Positions 9,401 through 15,678 of a DNA stretch of 15,715 nucleotides are shown in pieces. Below the pieces are notes generated by a model. It was not told the origin of the DNA and ran no database searches. It saw only the letters and a program-made list of their open reading frames with translations. A program made the translations under genes and the position numbers. Origin of the DNA: Tannerellaceae bacterium (lineage in GTDB: Bacteria; Bacteroidota; Bacteroidia; Bacteroidales; Tannerellaceae); the NCBI GenBank assembly GCA_031273385.1, contig JAISRY010000134.1:1-15715 (forward strand), in the 5' to 3' direction. Each line of letters starts with the position of its first letter. The first letter of the stretch is position 1.

Positions 9401-9555
9401 CCCGTCGTCGTCCCTTTCACAAAAATAGATGCTCCAATAACCGGCTCGCTGTCTTCGGCATAGATAACCGTCCCCGTCACTTTGACGCTCTGAGCCATCA
9501 CAAATCCTACGCTTGTCACAAAGCATAGTAAAAGATAAATCAATCTTCTTCCCAT
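6424..9555 (-). CDS. SusC/RagA-family TonB-linked outer-membrane transporter, full length
   Basis: A 1043-residue protein, complete. Residues 1-21 are a signal peptide (RRLIYLLLCFVTSVGFVMA). A carboxypeptidase-regulatory-like domain follows at about 24-97 (VTGTVIYAEDSEPVIGASI, GTVTDIDGNFSLEVP). A TonB-box-like stretch GEVVVAALG lies at 102-110. The plug domain spans about 115-240, with the SusC signature VIIRGISSFNSNQPLYVVDG at 163-182 and VTVLKGASATALYGSRASNG at 212-231. The rest is beta-barrel ending in SVKIEF. Family knowledge: active import of a large nutrient through the outer membrane together with the SusD-like_2 lid encoded next. It heads the three-gene operon SusC, SusD-like_2, small lipoprotein. 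The CarboxypepD_reg domain starts immediately after the signal with no extra N-terminal signalling (STN) domain, so direct control of an anti-sigma factor is not expected. Confidence 0.97.
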   Translation of the reverse strand: MGRRLIYLLLCFVTSVGFVMAQSVKVTGTVIYAEDSEPVIGASIFVKGTTTGTVTDIDGNFSLEVPENAKTLAVSYVGMIPQEVAVKPVLNIVLQPDVHQLGEVVVAALGIRKDEKILGYAASTVGADDLVAAKSGSVMEGLSGKMAGVNISGAGPAGTSQKVIIRGISSFNSNQPLYVVDGVPITNSRIGSNSADFGNSANDINSEDVESVTVLKGASATALYGSRASNGVIMITTRRAKDEKLTVSYDGAFSASNVLRVMQTQGLFGQGWGSWDRAENGSWGPRLDGRMHEWGSKNLKPAMEKPFSYVKNNIRNFYQTGTEMNNSVSVRYGTDKLGLYASYGNLASTGILPNDGDTYARNTFSLRGNAKVDKFSFDMAVNYARKDIRRTQGMEMELLQHAVDVDYSVMKDYNDERYNLDNYYTFYATNPYWMIDNNYYLYQDNHIYGKIEMSYDILKGLKATGRLGGDFLNYGSENINAKTAFSKGSYSDLGGVTPKNGYYSNYRYNNGQIDATAFLSADYRVGDFNFGGIAGWNLNQRTYAAMGAYVNGLDVPGWYHVQNTSSAAVSEQNREQRRLIGLFAQAEVGFRNYVYLNLSARNDWSSTLPQGNNSYFYGGVNASLILSELLPSLKDCQVDFLKVRIAVGQTGNDADVYRTSTWFTPLTGSTFYYTRLPIGGVSGLSENNRLPSQVLKPEMTTEYELGVSGNFLGNRIRVDLAYYNKQTKDQIISAVLPPETGYTSETRNVAQLENKGIEALLSVTPVRTKDWDWEIGATFTRNRGKVVKLWDGVDKDGYQAVVWRDIQYQMREGEPVGVFQIPAIARVEDKDSPYYGYMIVNNNGFPMIDNTKKEVIGASQPDFMLGLNTSLAYKDFRLTVVGDWHKGGYMASNTAYISHFNGNSTQTVYNERNSFVFPHSVKIVNGQYVENNIPATTGEMSNVMGNYSYNPLLRRNFILPKDFFKLREITLSYDVPKKALASTPLSKVTVSLIGRNLLLFTPKKNNYIDPEVSNLGNDLTSEFGETTSAASIRNIGGSVKIEF

Positions 9556-9599
9556 AAAAACTCTTTTAATTTTTCATTAAACACACTATAATCCGGGCA

Positions 9600-9607
9600 C
9601 AAACATA
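9600..9607 (-). promoter_or_regulatory. Candidate -7 promoter element of the SusC operon
   Basis: Read on the - strand the sequence is TATGTTTG, an exact match to the Bacteroides -7 consensus TAnnTTTG, placed 45 bp upstream of the SusC start. It predicts a leader of about 35-40 nt. A TTTG at the expected -33 spacing is not visible, so an activator may be needed. Confidence 0.5.
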
Positions 9608-9861
9608 AAGAAATTATTATATTTTTTCTATTCTTAACATGAAATGAGAAACAAAAAATCACCCCAGTTACAAAAAACGACACTTTTACACGCCAAAAAG
9701 GGAATCTGTCTCCTTTCACGTTGTACAGGTCGTATGTTTAAAAACCCTATACGATAACAGAGGAGTTTTCTTTGGGTGCATTTGACGGAGGGTCGATTTT
9801 CAATTCAAATTGCCGCTATTTTATTTCAAAGAGCCTTTAAGCCCGGAGGGCTTAAGAGATA
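9608..9861. other. Non-coding stretch upstream of the SusC operon, with one hairpin
   Basis: No credible open frame was found. It is AT-rich near 9608-9690. The only clear structure is an 8-bp stem TTAAGCCC-GGA-GGGCTTAA at 9837-9855. On the - strand this hairpin follows the GH95 gene and the repeat element and could be a terminator remnant, but no clean T-run follows. Confidence 0.5.
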
Positions 9862-10162
9862 AGTGATGAAAAATATATAACTTATAATGACGACGAATCG
9901 CAATCGCCTGAAAATCAAATAGCATCCGTCATTGCGAACGCAGTGAAGCAATCCAGATGTGTGTCTATGTGTCGCACTCCTGGATTGCTTCACTGCGTTC
10001 GCAATGACGGGTACTAAACGTTGATTTTCACACGATTATGATTCGTCGTCATTTCCCCTTTTTGATAAACGCAGTTTATTGGGTACTCGCAATGACGGAT
10101 ACTATTTGATTTTCAGGTAATTGTGATTCGTCGTCATTATAAGTTATATATTTTTTATCACT
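9862..10162. repeat. About 300-bp composite MITE-like element with 75-bp terminal inverted repeats
   Basis: The left end 9862-9936 and right end 10088-10162 are inverted copies of each other, matching at 70 of 75 positions by my alignment. The ends read AGTGAT(G/A)AAAAATATATAA. Inside are a second, perfect 31-bp inverted repeat (9926-9956 with 9980-10010, core ATTGCGAACGCAGTGAAGCA) and a third, diverged copy of the repeat core on the - strand (10015-10054). The left arm can therefore pair either with the middle or with the right arm. No transposase or target duplication is visible. The last element base is the final base of the GH95 stop codon TGA (10164-10162). Confidence 0.85.
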
Positions 10163-12579
10163 CAGAATTGCAGTAACAGCTCGTCGCGCTCCTTCATGTC
10201 AACGGTCAGCAAGCCGTCTATCACCGGCAGGGAGATGGACTTCTGGTTGACCTTGATATTCAGGTTTGCCGCATGGGCGGGCAGGAGAATACGGAATGTC
10301 CCGCCGACATCCGCTTTTAGCGTCGCTTCCGTCAATCGTCCGTCCGACCATTTGGCGGAAGCTTCTGCTCCCCCGCGCACTTTCAACCCTTTGAAGCTAC
10401 CCCTCTTCCATGCCGCAGGCAGCGCCGGAAGAAACTCGACCTTACCGGTATGGCTTTGGATCAGCATCTCGGCTATGCCGGCGCAAGCGCCGAAGTTCCC
10501 GTCGATCTGGAAAGGGGGATGCCCGCAGAAAAGATTCGGATAGCTCCCTCCCTCGGAGACATAGTCGACATCCTTTTTCAGGCAGGGATAGAGGAGGTTT
10601 TCAAGGAGCGTGTTGGCATGGTCGCCGTCGTGCAGGCGCGCCCAGAAATTGACTTTCCACGCCATCGACCAGCCGGTGCTGATGTCTCCGCGGGCATAGA
10701 GCGTCTGACGGGCGGCTTCGGCCAGCTCGGGCGTCTCGGCGGTTATTTCGTTGCTTGGGTGCAGGCCGTAGAGGTGCGACACATGGCGGTGGTGCGGCTC
10801 CGCCTCTTCGTAGGGGAGCAGCCACTCCATGATACGCCCGTCCTTTCCGATGGTGGTCGGCATCAGGCGATCCCGTTTGGCGGCCAGCTCTTTCGACAGC
10901 CCGGCGTCGACGCCCAGGATACCGGCGGCCTCGATGACGTTGCCGAAGAGTTCGCGCAGGATCTGGTTGTCCATCGTCGAACCGGCGCAGATACTGGCAT
11001 GGCGGCCGTTGGGGAGTTTAAAGGCATTCTCGGGGGAGGTGGTCGGCGCGGTGACCAGGTAATGGCTTCGCGGATCTTCCACCAGCATGTCGACAAAGAA
11101 AAGCGCCGCCCCTTTCATCACCGGGTAGACCTCTTTCAGGTACTCCCTGTCCATGGTATAGAGGTAATGCATGTAGAGGTGTTCGCAGAGCCAGGCGGCG
11201 GAGGTGTTGGTCGATCCCCAGGAGGGATGTTCGCCCGGGGCGGTAAATTCCCAGGGATTACCCAGGATATGCGTCACCCAGCCGCGGGCGTTATAAAATA
11301 CCCTGGCTGTCCGTTCGCCGCTCGCCACCTGTTTCTTTGTCCATTCGATCATCGGCAGGTGCAGTTCCGGGAGGTTGGTGACTTCGGCCGGCCAGAGGTT
11401 CATCTGCAGGTTGATGTTCAGGTGGTAATCGCCGTTCCATGGCGTCTGTATCGTATTGCACCAGAGGCCCTGTAGATTGGGAGGAAGCAGGCCGGGGCGC
11501 GTGGAGGAGATCAGCAGGTAGCGGCCAAACTGGAAATAGAGCGCCGGCAGCCCGGGGTCGTTCCTGTCGGTAACGAAAGCGGCCAGCCGTTCGTCCATCG
11601 GCAGATCCTCTTTCCCCGTCCGCCCCAGGTCGAGGCTTACGCGGTCGAACAGCTTCCCGTAGGCCGTCGTATGTTCTTTCTTGAGCGAAAGATAGGCTTT
11701 CTTCTCCGATGCAGCCAGGAGGGAGGTGATTTGGGATTCAACGTCCGGCGAGAAGTAATCGGTCGCCATGCTCACCAGCACAACCGCTTCCGACGCATCC
11801 CGGACGGAAAGCCTGTCGTCCGACGGGCTGACCGTTCCACCCTTGGGCAATACCACCCTGACGCGCAGGCCGTAGCGCATCCCTTTTCCGTCTGTCCCGT
11901 TCGTCAGTTGCCCGCGCATCACCAGATCCGTCCCCTCCACCGCGACGGCGTAACATTCCGGACGATCCGCACCGAGGGAGAAGTTCAGCGCCTTGTCGAC
12001 GTCGGCCGTCAGGCGTATCACCCCCACGTCGCCGGAGAAAGAGGTAAAGGCCTCCCGCCGGTAATTGACCATTCCCTTTTTAAAGGTGACGGAGGCGACG
12101 GCGTCGTCCAGGCGGAGCTCCCGGCGGTAGGCCGTCACGGGGCCTTTCCCGTCCGTATAGGTATAATCCAGCGTCAGGTTGCCCAGGATCTGGTAGCTGC
12201 CGTACGGATGCTTCGCCCCCTGTCCATGGCCGCTGCCTGCGCCTTTGCAGACGAATGTGCGGTAGATCAACTGCTGCGCCTCATCGTTCCGCCCCTCGAA
12301 CAGCAACTGGCGGATCTCCGGCAACGACCTGGCGGCCTCCGGATTGTCCGTATCCTGTTTACTCCCCGACCAGAGGGATATCTCATTCAGCACAATGACC
12401 TCTTTCTCTACTCCCCCGTCGGGCATCATCCCCAGCCGCCCGTTCCCAAGCGGAAAGGCCTCTTCCCACACCGTAGCGGGCGCATTGAAATGGTAGGCCA
12501 GCGACTTCTCGTTCTTCACATCCGGCAGACTGCATCCCGCCAGCAAAACAAATGACAATAAAAGATAGCGTGTTTTCAT
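10162..12579 (-). CDS. GH95-family glycoside hydrolase lipoprotein, probable alpha-L-fucosidase
   Basis: An 805-residue protein. The start at 12579 gives a perfect lipoprotein signal, MKTRYLLLSFVLLAGC, lipidated at Cys16; an ATG 21 codons upstream (12642) would overlap the ABC gene and bury the signal. The N-terminal region has the family motif AFPLGNGRLGMM and NEISLWSG. The catalytic (alpha/alpha)6 region holds QGLWCNTIQTPWNGDYHLNI then NLQMNLWPAE. By comparison with Bifidobacterium AfcA, as I recall it, N388 and N390 of HLNIN match N421/N423, E517 of SPENAF matches acid E566, and D693 of QIDGNFG matches D766, so all key residues are present. H386 corresponds to the histidine linked to fucose preference; alpha-L-galactosidases of this family lack it. 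Predicted inverting release of L-fucose (alpha-1,2 type) at the cell envelope. It lies 41 bp downstream of the ABC exporter gene and its stop codon coincides with the end of the repeat element. Confidence 0.93.
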   Translation of the reverse strand: MKTRYLLLSFVLLAGCSLPDVKNEKSLAYHFNAPATVWEEAFPLGNGRLGMMPDGGVEKEVIVLNEISLWSGSKQDTDNPEAARSLPEIRQLLFEGRNDEAQQLIYRTFVCKGAGSGHGQGAKHPYGSYQILGNLTLDYTYTDGKGPVTAYRRELRLDDAVASVTFKKGMVNYRREAFTSFSGDVGVIRLTADVDKALNFSLGADRPECYAVAVEGTDLVMRGQLTNGTDGKGMRYGLRVRVVLPKGGTVSPSDDRLSVRDASEAVVLVSMATDYFSPDVESQITSLLAASEKKAYLSLKKEHTTAYGKLFDRVSLDLGRTGKEDLPMDERLAAFVTDRNDPGLPALYFQFGRYLLISSTRPGLLPPNLQGLWCNTIQTPWNGDYHLNINLQMNLWPAEVTNLPELHLPMIEWTKKQVASGERTARVFYNARGWVTHILGNPWEFTAPGEHPSWGSTNTSAAWLCEHLYMHYLYTMDREYLKEVYPVMKGAALFFVDMLVEDPRSHYLVTAPTTSPENAFKLPNGRHASICAGSTMDNQILRELFGNVIEAAGILGVDAGLSKELAAKRDRLMPTTIGKDGRIMEWLLPYEEAEPHHRHVSHLYGLHPSNEITAETPELAEAARQTLYARGDISTGWSMAWKVNFWARLHDGDHANTLLENLLYPCLKKDVDYVSEGGSYPNLFCGHPPFQIDGNFGACAGIAEMLIQSHTGKVEFLPALPAAWKRGSFKGLKVRGGAEASAKWSDGRLTEATLKADVGGTFRILLPAHAANLNIKVNQKSISLPVIDGLLTVDMKERDELLLQF

Positions 12580-12620
12580 ATTGGTATTCCTTATTATATA
12601 GATTACATTTCTTATATGGA

Positions 12621-14468
12621 CTAAAAACGTTGCATGTCGCATAATTTCCGGTAATAGCCGCCAAGGGAAAAGAGCGCTTCATGGCCGCCGCGTTCGACGA
12701 TCTCCCCCTCGTGCATCACGCAGATCTCATCCGCATTACGGATGGTGGAGAGGCGGTGGGCGATGACGATCGTCGTGCGGTTCTTCATCAGGTTCTCCAA
12801 CGCCTCCTGCACCAGCCGCTCCGACCCGGTGTCCAACGCCGAAGTAGCCTCGTCGAGGATCAGTATCGGCGGGTTCTTCAGTATCGCCCGTGCAATGCTG
12901 ATGCGCTGCCGTTGCCCGCCGGAAAGTTTACCGCCGCGATCCCCTATATTCGTCTGGTATCCCTCTTCCGAGGCCATGATGAAATCGTGCGCATTGGCGA
13001 TACGGGCAGCCTCTTCCACCTGCTCCGGCGTCGCCTGTTCGACGCCAAAGGCGATATTATTATAGAATGTATCGTTAAAGAGGATAGCCTCCTGGTTGAC
13101 GTTCCCCATCAGGGCGCGCAGGTCATGCAGCGTCACCTCCCTGACATCGACGCCGTCGATCGTTATCTTTCCTTTGGCCACATCATAAAAGCGGGGAAGC
13201 AAATCGACCAGCGTACTTTTCCCCGAACCGGATTGGCCGACCAGCGCGACGGTCTTCCCCTTTTCGATGACGAGGTCAATCCCTTTCAATACCCACTCCT
13301 GGTTGTACTTGAACCATACGTCGTGGTATACGATCCGCTCTTTCATGACGGCCTTTACCGGATGGAGAGGGTCGTTCACCGTACTTTCCGCCATCAGGAT
13401 CTTGTCGATACGTTCCATCGACGCCAGCCCCTTTTGAACGGAATAGGACGCTTTACTCAAATCTTTCGCGGGGTTGATGATGCTGTAAAAGATCACCAGG
13501 TAGAAGATAAAGGTCGGGGCGTCGATCGTACTGTTGTCGTTCAGGATCAGGCCGCCTCCATACCACAAGACGATGGCGATCGTCACCGTCCCCAGGAACT
13601 CGCTCATGGGATGCGCCATCTGCTGGCGGCGGTAGACCTTGTTGGTCGTCCGGCGGAACGCCTCATTGCTTTTCTCGAAACGATCCTGTATCTTCTTCTC
13701 GGCATTGAACGCCTTGATCACACGCAGCCCGCTCAGCGTCTCCTCGATCTGGCTCATCAGGTATCCCCACTGCCCCTGTCCCAGCAACGATCTCCGTTTC
13801 AGCTTCTTCCCCACCTGCCCCATGATATAACCGGCGACGGGAAGCAGGATCATGACAAACAGCGTCAGCTGCCAACTGATAATGAACATCCCCACGAGGT
13901 AGATCAGAATCATAATCGGGTTCTTAAACAGCATATCCAGCGAACTCATAATCGAGGCCTCTATCTCGTTCACATCGCCCGATACGCGCGCGATGATATC
14001 CCCTTTCCGCTCTTCGGAGAAAAAGCCCAACGGCAAACGGGTTATTTTCTGGTTGATTTGATTGCGTATATCCCGCACCACGCCTGTACGTATAGGGATC
14101 ATCGTGTAGAACGCCATATACATGGACACGACTTTGAGGAACGTCATCCCGATCAGGAAAACGCCCAGTATAATCAGGGTGAAAGAGCCGCCGCGCGTCT
14201 CGATCAGGTGGCTCACATACCAGAAAAAGTTTTCCTGCACCACGCCGGGCAACTCTTTCCAGGCCTCCCAGTTTGCGGGAGGAAATTCCCATGGGATATA
14301 GGTATATACCTTATCGGTCACCTTAAAGAGGATCTGCAGGATAGGGATAATCAGGGCAAAGGCAAAAAGGTTGAGGATAGCCGACAGGACATTGAATACG
14401 ATATTCATGACCAGGTAGCTTTTGTAGGGGGGCACGAAGCGCCTCAGGATACGAAGAAAATCTTTCAT
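12621..14468 (-). CDS. MsbA-type ABC exporter, fused permease and ATPase
   Basis: A 615-residue half-transporter. Residues about 1-340 hold six membrane segments (for example VMNIVFNVLSAILNLFAFAL, LIILGVFLIGMTFLKVVSMY, IMILIYLVGMFIISWQL) with the cytoplasmic loop typical of type IV exporters. The nucleotide-binding domain follows from about 370: Walker A GQSGSGKST at 411-419, signature LSGGQ at 515-519, Walker B ILILDE with D539/E540, and H-loop H571. All catalytic residues are intact. It should homodimerise in the inner membrane and flip or export a substrate. MsbA-like proteins of this type are common single-copy genes in Bacteroidales and may move lipid A precursors or other lipids. Drug or peptide export cannot be excluded. 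It is the first - strand gene, 41 bp upstream of the GH95 gene. Confidence 0.93.
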   Translation of the reverse strand: MKDFLRILRRFVPPYKSYLVMNIVFNVLSAILNLFAFALIIPILQILFKVTDKVYTYIPWEFPPANWEAWKELPGVVQENFFWYVSHLIETRGGSFTLIILGVFLIGMTFLKVVSMYMAFYTMIPIRTGVVRDIRNQINQKITRLPLGFFSEERKGDIIARVSGDVNEIEASIMSSLDMLFKNPIMILIYLVGMFIISWQLTLFVMILLPVAGYIMGQVGKKLKRRSLLGQGQWGYLMSQIEETLSGLRVIKAFNAEKKIQDRFEKSNEAFRRTTNKVYRRQQMAHPMSEFLGTVTIAIVLWYGGGLILNDNSTIDAPTFIFYLVIFYSIINPAKDLSKASYSVQKGLASMERIDKILMAESTVNDPLHPVKAVMKERIVYHDVWFKYNQEWVLKGIDLVIEKGKTVALVGQSGSGKSTLVDLLPRFYDVAKGKITIDGVDVREVTLHDLRALMGNVNQEAILFNDTFYNNIAFGVEQATPEQVEEAARIANAHDFIMASEEGYQTNIGDRGGKLSGGQRQRISIARAILKNPPILILDEATSALDTGSERLVQEALENLMKNRTTIVIAHRLSTIRNADEICVMHEGEIVERGGHEALFSLGGYYRKLCDMQRF

Positions 14469-14493
14469 GTACGCAACCGATTATATTGAGGGC

Positions 14494-14525
14494 GCAAGGT
14501 AGTCATTTTTCCGGAGTTATTCAAG
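14494..14525 (-). promoter_or_regulatory. Candidate promoter of the ABC exporter / GH95 genes
   Basis: On the - strand CTTG (14525-14522) is followed after 20 bp by TACCTTGC (14501-14494), a weakened version of the Bacteroides -33 TTTG and -7 TAnnTTTG pair. It would start a transcript roughly 20 nt ahead of the exporter ATG. The upstream part overlaps the heptamer repeat tract that begins at 14523. Confidence 0.35.
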
Positions 14526-14581
14526 AGTTGAGAATTGAGAGGCTCTGAGTTGAGAATTGAGAATTGAGAGTTGAGAGTTGG
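14523..14581. repeat. Heptamer tandem repeat TTGAGAA/TTGAGAG
   Basis: A run of degenerate 7-bp units (GAGTTGA, GAATTGA) is interrupted by GGCTCTGA. Related units recur at 14621-14646 and, in reverse complement (AACTCTC, AATTCTC), at 14895-14929. The tract therefore flanks the long inverted repeat on both sides in mirrored orientation. It touches the -33 region of the exporter promoter, so changes in unit number could affect that promoter. Confidence 0.7.
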
Positions 14582-14584
14582 GAG

Positions 14585-14950
14585 GCTCTCGTAGAGAGCT
14601 AACATAGCTAGGCAAAGGCGAGTGGAGAATTGAGAGTGGAGAATTGGCATGCTCTCGGAGAGAGCTAACATAGCTAGGCAGTAGCCTAAGGCTACTGTAT
14701 ACGAATGGATAACCACCCACCTCTGCCTCCATCGGAGGCAAACCTATCGACAGGTGATTCCTCTTGCCTCTATTACGCCGACATCGTAAAAACAGGTTTG
14801 CCTCCGATCAAAGGCAAGGGAGGGGTGGTCATCCATTCGTATACAGTAGCCTTAGGCTACTGCCTAGCTATGTTAGCTCTCTACGAGAGTACGCCAACTC
14901 TCAACTCTCAACTCTCAATTCTCAACTCTATATATGCTCTCTCCGAGAGC
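14585..14950. repeat. Long inverted repeat with GCTCTC-NNN-GAGAGC mini-palindromes
   Basis: A perfect 52-bp inverted repeat pairs 14659-14710 with 14831-14882; it extends inward to 14717/14824 with one mismatch and outward to about 14645/14896 with three. A 30-bp motif of GCTCTCGTAGAGAGC followed by TAACATAGCTAGGCA occurs at 14585-14614, 14651-14680 and inverted at 14861-14890; a fourth palindrome without the tail lies at 14936-14950. The loop contains further pairing (ATCGGAGGCAAA 14731-14742 with TTTGCCTCCGAT 14797-14808). No credible gene occupies it. It looks like a non-autonomous mobile or REPIN-type element. Confidence 0.85.
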
Positions 14951-14970
14951 CGTTGATACTTCTTCCGAAC

Positions 14971-15018
14971 ATGACTGGGCGTTGCCCTCCGGCGATTGCT
15001 CACAAGGCTTTCAGCCTT
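14971..15018. repeat. Short hairpin-bearing repeat (GGGCGTTGCCC and AAGGCTTTCAGCCTT)
   Basis: Two small hairpins are visible: GGGC-GTT-GCCC at 14978-14988 and AAGGCT-TTC-AGCCTT at 15004-15018. I have the impression that such segments recur in Bacteroidales intergenic DNA, but that is memory, not evidence from this window. No coding signal. Confidence 0.4.
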
Positions 15019-15031
15019 AATTATTCCGCTC

Positions 15032-15063
15032 TTTTCGAGGTGATTGTGATTCGTCGTCATTAT
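15032..15063 (-). repeat. Dispersed repeat copy 5 (shortened)
   Basis: On the - strand this reads ATAATGACGACGAATCACAA then TCACCTCGAAAA, matching the core of the copies at 3935, 9888 and 10088 but losing similarity after CACCT. It lies 42 bp from the GTATGCATAC palindrome at 15106-15129, in the same relative order and orientation as the pair at 3831-3985. Confidence 0.75.
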
Positions 15064-15105
15064 CAGGTGGGTTGACATCCGTAATCTCAAACTCGCGAGG
15101 GCGGT

Positions 15106-15129
15106 AAGAGTATGCATACTTTTCCAAAT
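15106..15129 (-). repeat. Inverted single copy of the GTATGCATAC repeat
   Basis: This is an exact 24-bp reverse-complement match to 3827-3850. Only one unit is present here, compared with three to four tandem units at 3831-3918. Confidence 0.8.
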
Positions 15130-15210
15130 GCGCATGTGCCCTCTCTTCCCTTTATGATTGACAAGGGTCAAAGGCGAATCCACGGATGTGTGCGCATGTG
15201 TGCATGTGTT

Positions 15211-15238
15211 GTAGAGACACAAAATTTTGCGTCTCTAC
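15211..15238. repeat. 28-bp near-perfect palindrome GTAGAGAC..GTCTCTAC
   Basis: Arms GTAGAGACACAAAA (15211-15224) and TTTTGCGTCTCTAC (15225-15238) pair with one mismatch. It is preceded by a GT-rich run (15185-15210). Type and function unknown; similar in design to 4258-4277. Confidence 0.75.
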
Positions 15239-15429
15239 CATAGACATACCGTCATTCCCTCCAACGACAGACATACCCCGTCATCGAACGCCCTCCCTCC
15301 CGTCAAAAGCGAACGCAATGACAAAATTTTCAGGATAAACAGCGTAAAAAAGCAAACCATATTTGCCGATATATACCTGAAACACTTTATCTTTGTTTCG
15401 CATTAACAATAAAATGGTTTTGATTATGA
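15239..15429. other. Non-coding stretch, no feature recognised
   Basis: Only short open frames are present on either strand. The - strand frame 15469-15281 (62 codons) has no recognisable homology and no convincing ribosome-binding site. GCGAACGCAATGAC (15309-15322) faintly resembles the inner repeat of the 9862-10162 element. Confidence 0.4.
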
Positions 15430-15675
15430 AATAATAGCAGCGTACACAGTACGCGACATATAAAGACATATTGGATTGAAGCGTTAGCTTTTATTCTTGT
15501 TTCCGAAATCTGAACAATTTCTAAACTGTCAAGAGTAAAGTGAAAACGTTCACGCCTTATGGCGTGGGCTTTACACATTTATTTGACAGTTGGGTAGTTC
15601 AGAACCTCGAGAACGAATAAAGTTAAAGTCCCACGCTTTTTCTATTTGTAAAACTGCTCTGTTCGGGACTTGGGG
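15430..15675 (-). ncRNA. Candidate orphan structured RNA, about 240 nt
   Basis: Reading leftward from the promoter at 15712-15679, the transcript holds nested helices: AAGTCCC (15671-15665) with GGGACTT (15632-15626); AACTGTCAA/TTGACAGTT (15591-15583 with 15532-15524); inside it GTAAAG/CTTTAC (15574-15569 with 15540-15535) and the hairpin CACGCC-ATAA-GGCGTG (15566-15551); GAAAT/ATTTC (15521-15505); AAGC-TAAC-GCTT (15490-15479); and GCGTAC-TGT-GTACGC (15454-15440), followed by a moderately T-rich run that may end it. A competing helix pairs 15636-15624 with 15573-15562 through 12 pairs and one bulge. No protein gene follows. I cannot name an RNA family. A long-leader role for the 62-codon frame is an alternative. 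Confidence 0.5.
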
Positions 15676-15678
15676 GTG

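Noticed and set aside
9862..10162. Insertion sequence with its own transposase
   Set aside because: Only about 300 bp with no open frame of transposase type; at most a non-autonomous element. No target-site duplication is visible at the ends.
10450..11475. 341-codon + strand open frame, and a similar 294-codon one at 11671-12555
   Set aside because: Both are antisense to the GH95 gene, whose catalytic motifs are intact on the other strand.
12681..14489. 602-codon + strand open frame spanning the ABC exporter gene
   Set aside because: It is antisense to an intact exporter with all ATPase motifs; its His/Asp/Arg/Gln-rich composition is what the complement of biased codons yields. No family features.
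14764..15075. 103-codon + strand open frame in the repeat region
   Set aside because: It runs through the inverted repeat arm, heptamer repeats and dispersed core, with no independent coding evidence.
15281..15578. Two overlapping - strand open frames of 62 and 63 codons
   Set aside because: They overlap each other and the structured RNA region, contain the RNA hairpins, and show no clear ribosome-binding site or homology. A short leader-encoded peptide cannot be fully excluded.
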